DNA from: Legionella genomosp. 1
GTDB taxonomy: Bacteria > Pseudomonadota > Gammaproteobacteria > Legionellales > Legionellaceae
Direction: 5' to 3'
NCBI GenBank assembly: GCA_945865355.1
Contig: CAMBDN010000046.1
Location: forward strand, 1 to 13,302
DNA length: 13,302 bases
Part shown: in pieces, positions 8,304 to 13,302 of the stretch
How positions within the stretch are numbered: the first letter of the stretch is position 1
Layout: each line of letters starts with the position of its first letter
Translations under genes and position numbers: made by a program
Notes under the pieces: generated by a model
What the model was told of the DNA's origin: nothing
The model's database searches: none
What the model saw: only the letters and a program-made list of their open reading frames with translations

Positions 8304-8349
8304 GAGGATAACTAATCGATTTTTGGCATTCCTGTATTAAGGAGCTTTA

Positions 8350-9597
8350 ATGACCAAATGGGTGATGATAAGTAAGCGTTCAAAAAAGTTAATACGCCAA
8401 TTCAGCGCGTTGGTTGATGATGCTACTTTGCAAGAATGGACAAAGCGAGGGGATGACGAGATTCAGCGAGCTGACTTAATTGCATGGCTTGAGAAAGAAA
8501 TAAATGCTGATATGAAAAGCAAAAGACTGATGCTCGAGACGTTAAGAGGGTCTTTGTTAGCAGATTTGCACGAGTCATTTTTGAGTTCTACAGCACTAAG
8601 TCAGCAAAAGGATAGAAAACCAGTCAGTTGGATAACTAACGCAGAATTTAAAATATTAGTCGTCGCTGGTAGTATTTTAGCCATTTGTACAGGGTTTAGT
8701 GGTATTACAGCGATTTTGGGTACCTTTGCAATCCCGACTATGGTTGTTGTTGGCGCAGGTCTAGTCGTTGCGGGAATATCACTGGCCTTATTTTATCATT
8801 TTGATCGCGTTGAAATGTCTAAAATTCTAGGTACTAAGTTAAAGCGATCTCACGAATTGCTGGATGTGTGTAACGAGGAGGTTTTGCTGCTTAATAAGCT
8901 GAGAAACGACATTGATGATTGCTATGCTGACACAACGGATACGAAGGAGCTACAGGCGCTTCATGAAGCCGTAAAAATGTTGGTCGTACGTTATGGTGGC
9001 TTAAATGACGTGCGCAAAGCGTATCTTGCCAAATTAAATAACCCTTATTTGAAAACCGTACAATTCACCATAGCCACACTTGAGGGTGGGCTTGTTTTAG
9101 GAAGCGGGTTTTTTGCAGGTAAGTCCCTGGGGTTAGCTGTTGCGACTTTTTGTGGTGCAACTGCTGCGACCGCATTTTGGCCGATTCTGGCTGCGAGTTT
9201 GGTGTTGAGTGCGGCTGCTTTCAGTGTGTATTGGTTCGTGCAACGTCCTGGATTTCAAAATCGTATTGGCGGGTTGCTTGGTTTCCACAAGGATAAGATC
9301 GTCGCTTTTGCTGACAGTGATGTCGCCAATCAGCAGACCCGGAAGTTACGAAACCTTGAGAAAAGAGTGGCTGATAAATTGCAAGCGCTACAACAGATTG
9401 AACAGTTGTCTAAAAAAAATGAACGATTTGCGCCGCATGAGCAACCTGCCGATCAATTGGTGATGAAACCAAGGGCAGGTTCGGCAGTCCGACATTCTTT
9501 TTTCAAACGGTCACACTCGGTGGGAGAGTTGAATTTGGACAGTTCGTTCAGAGCCCATGTTGAACAAGGGGTTCTAGAAATGAGTTTTGCTCCATGA
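8350..9597 (+). CDS. Membrane protein of unknown function, paralog 1 of tandem pair
   Basis: I do not recognise the family. The 415-aa protein begins with a charged helical region (1-95), then has a hydrophobic hairpin (about 101-124 and 128-150), a soluble helical middle part (151-235) with IDDCYAD at 188-194 and RKAYLA at 222-227, a second hydrophobic pair (about 238-296) with GSGFFAG at 251-257, the block YWFVQRP at 294-300, a coiled-coil-prone stretch (330-358), and a polar basic tail (360-415) with HSFFKRSH at 382-389. There is no signal peptide. The start has AAGGAG (8339-8344) just upstream and aligns with paralog 2. It is the first gene after the PmrA-like box and the palindrome, and the second paralog follows 78 bp after its stop. 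Two hairpins with long soluble parts could suit an effector inserting into host membranes, but that is only a hypothesis. Confidence 0.85.
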   Translation: MTKWVMISKRSKKLIRQFSALVDDATLQEWTKRGDDEIQRADLIAWLEKEINADMKSKRLMLETLRGSLLADLHESFLSSTALSQQKDRKPVSWITNAEFKILVVAGSILAICTGFSGITAILGTFAIPTMVVVGAGLVVAGISLALFYHFDRVEMSKILGTKLKRSHELLDVCNEEVLLLNKLRNDIDDCYADTTDTKELQALHEAVKMLVVRYGGLNDVRKAYLAKLNNPYLKTVQFTIATLEGGLVLGSGFFAGKSLGLAVATFCGATAATAFWPILAASLVLSAAAFSVYWFVQRPGFQNRIGGLLGFHKDKIVAFADSDVANQQTRKLRNLEKRVADKLQALQQIEQLSKKNERFAPHEQPADQLVMKPRAGSAVRHSFFKRSHSVGELNLDSSFRAHVEQGVLEMSFAP

Positions 9598-9660
9598 TGA
9601 CGTATAGAAGCCCTGTAACTTCCTCACGATTTATTTGTGGCGATAGTCCGTTGGCCTTCT

Positions 9661-9665
9661 GGAGG
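9661..9665 (+). promoter_or_regulatory. Ribosome binding site deciding the start of paralog 2
   Basis: GGAGG sits 10 nt before ATG 9676. The alternative GTG start at 9637 has no such site, and its extra 13 residues have no counterpart in paralog 1. Confidence 0.7.
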
Positions 9666-9675
9666 ACTTGGTAAA

Positions 9676-10908
9676 ATGAATAGTCAACTGTTCTCACTAT
9701 CACTCAGTTCACGTTCGAAAAAATTATTAGGGCAGCTGTGCCTGGTGATTGACGATCCAATTTTATCCGCTTGGAATCTCCCGCTAGATGGCGAAATACT
9801 GCAGGCAGAGCTCGTCTCGTGGCTGAGCAAAAAGATAGCATATGATAAACAATCACGATTTTTGTTAGAGTCTTTACGCGCGTCTTTGTTAGAAGACCTG
9901 GATGATTCATTTTTGAGTGCCTACGAGCTTAGTAATAAAACGGAGGAGCCACCTACCAGTTGGTCTAAAAAGGCATTGTTTGCGTTTTTAGCAATGGCTG
10001 GAACATTGGTGGCTGTTAGTGAAGGTTTTGATGCGATTGCCTCTATTCTAGGTTCCTTTGCGTCCGTTCCAACATCGGTCCTCTTTTTAGCAGGCATTGG
10101 TTTTTCTCTCTTGTCCGTGGGCCTTTTTTATTTTTTTGATTTAGTAGAAATTGCTAAAACCGTTGGCATTAAACTAGGGAAATCCACCCAGTTATTAGAT
10201 ATCTTATTGAAGCAGGTTGAGCAAATTAACAAACTCAAAATGCATATTGATGATTGTTATGCTGATGAGTCAACTGATGCTGATAAACGACAAGCATTAC
10301 AACAAATGCTTGCCATGCTTGCCAGTCGTTACGACGCGTTGGATGACTCGCGAAAAGCATATCTAGCGGCGCTAGATAGCCCGGTTTTGCAGGCTGCAAA
10401 ATTTTTTACGGCAGCGGTTACCGCGACGTTCTTTTTTGGTGGGGGCTTTTTTGCAGGGCAAACGCTTGCTTTAGCGGTAGCTGGACTTTTCGTTGCCACT
10501 GCATCGGCAACGTTTTTGCCGGTGGTTGTTGCTAGTGCTGTGGTTGGATTAGCCGCATTGAGTTTATATTGGTTTGTTCAACGTCCAGCGCTAGATAATA
10601 TAGTAGGAGAATGGATGGGTTTGGATAAAGAGCGTATTGACATCTTGGCAGACAGAGCACTGGTGTCACAGAATCGGCTAGAATTGAATAAATTAGCAAA
10701 TAAAGTGGCTCGGTTTGATCGTTTAACGAGTAAAGTAGAGCAGTTAACACGATTTGAAAAGACGATCACTCCATCATTTGTACGACAAGAGTCAAAACCA
10801 GCCACTATAGAATCGATCGCACATCATCATACGTTCTTCAGCCCTATACACCCGCGTTCGCCAGTTGATTTAAGTGATCCGGAGACGCTTGGGTTAGCAG
10901 TTGCCTAA
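9676..10908 (+). CDS. Membrane protein of unknown function, paralog 2 of tandem pair
   Basis: This 410-aa protein aligns with the preceding gene product over nearly its full length. By my hand count about half the residues are identical between IDDCYAD (here 191-197) and YWFVQRP (298-304). The shared plan is a charged N-terminal helical region beginning RSKKLL, hydrophobic segments at about 101-128 and 133-155, a soluble helical middle with RKAYLA (226-231), GGGFFAG (255-261) within a second hydrophobic pair (about 243-300), and a helical then polar tail. The tails differ strongly, but HTFFSPIH at 385-392 matches HSFFKRSH of paralog 1. With only a 78-bp gap and no evident terminator or promoter between them, the two genes are probably co-transcribed. 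Its last 65 bp overlap the opposite-strand gene ending at 10844. Function is unknown; the protein family is real given conservation between the copies. Confidence 0.85.
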   Translation: MNSQLFSLSLSSRSKKLLGQLCLVIDDPILSAWNLPLDGEILQAELVSWLSKKIAYDKQSRFLLESLRASLLEDLDDSFLSAYELSNKTEEPPTSWSKKALFAFLAMAGTLVAVSEGFDAIASILGSFASVPTSVLFLAGIGFSLLSVGLFYFFDLVEIAKTVGIKLGKSTQLLDILLKQVEQINKLKMHIDDCYADESTDADKRQALQQMLAMLASRYDALDDSRKAYLAALDSPVLQAAKFFTAAVTATFFFGGGFFAGQTLALAVAGLFVATASATFLPVVVASAVVGLAALSLYWFVQRPALDNIVGEWMGLDKERIDILADRALVSQNRLELNKLANKVARFDRLTSKVEQLTRFEKTITPSFVRQESKPATIESIAHHHTFFSPIHPRSPVDLSDPETLGLAVA

Positions 10909-11608
10909 TGCCATAACCGATATTACGTATATTCAAAGGGATGCATACTAATAACGCTTTGCCCTGCGCACCATCGGGATTTAATGACAGATAATAATTG
11001 GTAAGCGGATCATCGGTGGCCGTTTCGGCGGGGAGTTGTTGCTTTTTCAACAATTGTCCACCAATTACCATCGGGTGAGTGGCGCTAGAAGGCCAATTGT
11101 TACTCTCTTTTAGGATTTTAGCCAAGCGTAGTATCTCTTCAGGCACGTCACTATTGGGTCTTGGGTAGATCGTGTTGCTGATCCTTGTTAAAAATTGGTA
11201 TTTGCTCGCTGTGCTGACAGACGCGAAGTGCACTAACTCCTCACCTGGATGGGAAAGTTTGTATTTCATGGTTCTTGTTAGTCCGAGACGAGCTCCGGCA
11301 ATGCTGGTGTTATGAGTTTGGTTATTGTAAGTAATCGTAGAATAAATTTTGATGGGTATGCCTTTAAGCTCCAATTGTTGTTGATAGATACGGGTAAACC
11401 CCACTAGTTCGTCCGCCTCTCCTGAGAAAATGATAAGCTCACCCATTTGCTGAGGTTTTAATACGTTATCAATGAAGGCTGATGTATTTTCAATGTGGTA
11501 ATGTTGCGTAGTAAATTGACTAAGTTTTTGAATTAATGGTGCGGAAATTGAGCGCGAATTTCCGTCAATCGGAATTATTTTAGCATATATAGGAAATAAA
11601 TCGCCCAT
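10844..11608 (-). CDS. Protein of unknown function, faintly GNAT-like
   Basis: This is a 254-aa soluble protein with no signal peptide or membrane segment. I do not recognise it with confidence. The middle part (ELVGFTRIY at 67-75, IPIKIYSTITYN at 84-95, then a Gly/Arg-containing helix GARLGLTRTMKYKL at 105-118, and ELVHFASVSTASKYQFLTR at 124-142) has the strand-helix-strand order of a GNAT acyltransferase, and NPDGAQGKALLVCIPL (210-225) could be a late strand. No clear acetyl-CoA pyrophosphate loop (Q/RxxGxG/A) can be pointed to, so this is only a suggestion. A strong ribosome site (AGGGAGGGAG, 11620-11611) precedes the ATG, and a promoter-like sequence overlaps the hda stop, so it can be expressed separately from the upstream operon. 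It converges on and overlaps paralog 2 by 65 bp. Confidence 0.75.
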   Translation of the reverse strand: MGDLFPIYAKIIPIDGNSRSISAPLIQKLSQFTTQHYHIENTSAFIDNVLKPQQMGELIIFSGEADELVGFTRIYQQQLELKGIPIKIYSTITYNNQTHNTSIAGARLGLTRTMKYKLSHPGEELVHFASVSTASKYQFLTRISNTIYPRPNSDVPEEILRLAKILKESNNWPSSATHPMVIGGQLLKKQQLPAETATDDPLTNYYLSLNPDGAQGKALLVCIPLNIRNIGYGIRQLLTQASPDHLNQLANAGV

Positions 11609-11642
11609 TTCTCCCTCCCTAGAAAAATGATTAGACTTTTAA

Positions 11643-11670
11643 GGTATAGAAGAAACTTGTAAAAAGTCAA
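11643..11670 (-). promoter_or_regulatory. Sigma-70-like promoter for the 254-aa gene, overlapping the hda stop
   Basis: On the minus strand TTGACT (11670-11665) is followed after 16 bp by TATACC (11648-11643). The -35 overlaps the TGA stop of hda (11669-11667). The start of transcription would fall near 11636, leaving a leader of about 28 nt before ATG 11608. Spacing and hexamers are good but not perfect, and no experimental support exists in the sequence. Confidence 0.5.
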
Positions 11671-12359
11671 ATACCTAGAATATTTTTGACAAAGGGAATC
11701 GTAATTTTACGTTGAGCAATGAGAGAGGCTTCATCTAAGCGGTTAAGCAAGGTGTGTAGGTCGTGCATATTGCGGGCGCAGCGGCTCAGTAAAAATTGCC
11801 CTACACTCGTTGATAATTCAAAGCCGCGTTTATGCGCATGCAATTTTAGGGTGTTAATTTTATCATGGTCGTTCAATTCATTAAGCTGGATAACGAGACC
11901 CCAGCCTAAGCGTGAACGTAGATCAGGCAAGCGAAGCGGAATCTGTGCAGGGGGACATTTACCCGTAATGATCAGTGTTGTTTGCTCATTATCACGGACA
12001 CGATTGTATAAGTGGAAAATGGCCTCCTCCCATGCTGGGATGGTGGCGACAGCATCAATGTCGTCGATTCCTATGAGTGCTTGCTCATCAATTCCATCAA
12101 TGACTTGCGGGCCCCACTCTTTGAGGGTTTGCAAAGGAAGATAAATGGCTGACTTATTGCCATTCATTGCCTGACAACAGGCTTGTAAAAGATGTGATTT
12201 TCCACTGCCAGTAGCCCCCCAAAGGTATATAAGCTGCTCGCCACTCCCTTTTAAGGTATTTTCTAATTGTTGCTTTAGTAAGTCGTTATTTCCCCAGCAA
12301 AAATCCGAGAAGGTAGCCTCATCATTTAATTGGATCGCTAAGGCAAGTTGACGGTTCAT
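11667..12359 (-). CDS. hda: DnaA-homologous regulatory inactivator Hda
   Basis: Hda binds the DNA-loaded sliding clamp and stimulates hydrolysis of ATP on DnaA, preventing re-initiation of replication. The 230-aa protein is one AAA+ module matching E. coli Hda (about 233 aa). The N-terminal QLALAI (4-9) fits the clamp-binding motif. Walker A is GATGSGKS (48-55), the Walker B region is LIGIDDID (95-102), and the box VII arginine finger is Arg150 in LPDLRSRLGWG. The C-terminal block AQRKITIPFVKNIL is characteristic. The frame is open upstream to an ATG at 12404, but ATG 12359 places the clamp motif at the N-terminus and overlaps the stop of the upstream gene as ATGA, implying translational coupling. 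Walker A here is canonical, unlike the GREGAGRS I recall for E. coli Hda. Confidence 0.95.
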   Translation of the reverse strand: MNRQLALAIQLNDEATFSDFCWGNNDLLKQQLENTLKGSGEQLIYLWGATGSGKSHLLQACCQAMNGNKSAIYLPLQTLKEWGPQVIDGIDEQALIGIDDIDAVATIPAWEEAIFHLYNRVRDNEQTTLIITGKCPPAQIPLRLPDLRSRLGWGLVIQLNELNDHDKINTLKLHAHKRGFELSTSVGQFLLSRCARNMHDLHTLLNRLDEASLIAQRKITIPFVKNILGI

Positions 12360-12916
12360 TTGGCAAGATGAGTATCTTTGCACGCTTTTTTCCCCCACGT
12401 CCACACATAATCAATATAAGTGCTTGCGGTGGTGAGCGTCGTTAGTAGTATAAGTGTCTCGACCAAATAGGGGGCAAATTTGAAATAGGCGAGTTCAAAT
12501 AGACACAAAGTTAATAATGATATCTGTAATACGGTATTTATTTTACTTAAATTGGTGGGTTTAAAATTTAATTTTCTCTGAACAAGCCAGTACCAGGCTA
12601 CGACGCCAAAGGAAATGGTTAAATCGCGCAAGAAGACAAGAGTGACTAACCACCAGGGCAGCATGCCGATTAATGCTAACGATATGAAACTCGAAGCAAT
12701 TAAAAGCTTGTCAGCAAGAGGATCAGTAAATGAACCAAAGAGGCTTTGCCAATGAAAATGCCTAGCAAGCAACCCGTCTAGTCCATCTGTACAGCCAGCT
12801 AGAATGAAAATATAAAAGGCGTGGACATATTCCTGTTGGTAAAGAGACACCAAAAATGGTGCAATTAAGGCCAAACGAATAAGCGTTAGCGCATTAGGTA
12901 AGTGTCGTAAAATCAT
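12356..12916 (-). CDS. CDP-alcohol phosphatidyltransferase (PgsA-like)
   Basis: This 186-aa integral membrane enzyme transfers a phosphatidyl group from CDP-diacylglycerol to an alcohol; the closest familiar relative is PgsA (phosphatidylglycerophosphate synthase, 182 aa in E. coli). The complete family signature D-x2-DG-x2-AR-x8-G-x3-D-x3-D is present, with Asp44, Asp47, Gly48, Ala51, Arg52, Gly61, Asp65 and Asp69. The N-terminus LPNALTLIRL also matches the family. About five or six hydrophobic segments follow. Residues after the active site (FLRDLTISFGVVAWYW) differ from what I recall for E. coli PgsA, so the alcohol may not be glycerol 3-phosphate, or this may be a second PgsA-type paralog; I therefore give no symbol. 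The start overlaps the stop of the upstream gene, and its stop overlaps the hda start, both as ATGA. Confidence 0.9.
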   Translation of the reverse strand: MILRHLPNALTLIRLALIAPFLVSLYQQEYVHAFYIFILAGCTDGLDGLLARHFHWQSLFGSFTDPLADKLLIASSFISLALIGMLPWWLVTLVFLRDLTISFGVVAWYWLVQRKLNFKPTNLSKINTVLQISLLTLCLFELAYFKFAPYLVETLILLTTLTTASTYIDYVWTWGKKACKDTHLAK

Positions 12917-13302
12917 TTGTTAAAGTGGTAATTCATAATACCCTCTTTATAGGTTTGTCCGGTAGAGGCGTATGTACTATCGTCAATGAAGCAAGTGTAT
13001 ACAATACTGGTGCCGCTGTCACGTAGCCTGTCTTTGCAGACAAGCTTTATATTTTGTAGGATGGTGAGTCCGAATGGTCAAACCCATCATCAATATCCTC
13101 TTCTGAAGCGGCAGCTGTTGGGTTGTTGTTAATGACCCATGTTGGTTTAGCTGCATTCATGGTGATTGTTAAATCTTGATCATTCTTTGTTAGAAAATTC
13201 GCCGTATAGAAATTTGCCTTCTTCGTGACGAAGAAGTCTTTACACTGAGAGGTGGTGTATTTCTTTAAGGCGCTGACATCGGCTTCGGTGCCAGATAATA
13301 CT
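12913..13302 (-). pseudogene. 3' part of an unknown gene with an apparent 1-nt frameshift, cut by window edge
   Basis: Two minus-strand frames are open in sequence. The first runs from 13301 for 84 codons to TAA at 13049-13047 and includes SQCKDFFVTKKANFY and KPTWVINNN. The second is open from 13077 to TGA at 12915-12913 and reads PFGLTILQNIKLVCKDRLRD and then VYTCFIDDSTYAS to a final MNYHFNK. The second frame ends in ATGA with the start of the phosphatidyltransferase gene, as expected of a genuine operon gene, while both halves look like protein. One missing base near 13079-13077, just after DDGFD, would join them as DDGFD-PFGLTILQ. This may be a sequencing error, a strain mutation or a broken gene. 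I see no slippery heptamer in the right phase. I do not recognise the protein; cysteines and Ser/Thr/Asn-rich composition suggest an exported protein, but its N-terminus is outside. Confidence 0.6.

Larger units (their letters stand above)
8043..8349. other. Regulatory/repeat-bearing spacer before the paralogous membrane-protein pair
   Basis: No credible gene lies in this 307-bp stretch. It contains a tandem 9-bp repeat resembling a PmrA box (8085-8104), an AT-rich promoter-like zone (8101-8120), a poly-T patch (GGTTTTTTTC near 8152-8160), and a long nested palindrome (about 8182-8314). The last few bases carry the ribosome site AAGGAG (8339-8344) of the next gene. Confidence 0.6.

Noticed and set aside
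9637..9675. GTG start for paralog 2 at 9637
   Set aside because: The extra 13 residues have no match in paralog 1, and GGAGG lies 10 nt before ATG 9676.
11719..12144. Plus-strand 141-codon open frame opposite hda
   Set aside because: It lies entirely within hda, is rich in Arg, Ser and Cys as expected of an antisense shadow, and has no ribosome site.
12360..12404. Longer Hda from ATG 12404
   Set aside because: It would overlap the upstream gene by 49 bp and bury the clamp-binding motif 15 residues inside; ATG 12359 gives an ATGA junction and the family's usual N-terminus.
13047..13080. Programmed -1 ribosomal frameshift
   Set aside because: The direction is right, but no X XXY YYZ heptamer in the correct phase is present (GGG TTT is out of phase), so mutation or sequencing error is preferred.

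Overview
The window looks like chromosomal DNA of a gammaproteobacterium with moderately AT-rich DNA, plausibly of the Legionellales. The evidence is gammaproteobacterial versions of PrkA, PepN, AroE and Hda, palindromes built on a GTCATCC...GAACAAT core of a kind I associate with that order, and a tandem 9-bp repeat matching the Legionella PmrA regulatory element as I remember it. The order-level placement is inference.

Layout. The left end (minus strand) holds most of a PrkA/YeaG-type serine protein kinase gene, cut by the window edge. A 289-bp divergent intergenic region separates it from pepN (aminopeptidase N), which overlaps aroE (shikimate dehydrogenase) by ATGA. Converging on aroE is a long patatin-like phospholipase gene, whose stop codon lies in a small palindrome. 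Divergent from it is a POT/PTR2 peptide transporter gene.

The region from 8043 to 10908 is the accessory-looking part. A 307-bp spacer carries the PmrA-box-like repeat and then a nested ~110-130 bp palindromic element. Two tandem, clearly paralogous genes follow, encoding membrane proteins of unknown function (415 and 410 aa). They share two hydrophobic hairpins, a central soluble helical domain with IDDCYAD and RKAYLA blocks, a YWFVQRP block, and a short H[S/T]FFxxxH motif in otherwise divergent tails. They are candidates for secreted or effector-type proteins, but that is a hypothesis.

The right part is on the minus strand. An unrecognised 254-aa gene with its own promoter-like sequence overlaps the second paralog convergently by 65 bp. 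Upstream of it is a tightly packed operon of an unknown gene (apparently frameshifted and cut by the window edge), a CDP-alcohol phosphatidyltransferase and hda. Each junction in that operon is an ATGA overlap. No tRNA, rRNA, CRISPR array or complete insertion sequence was seen.
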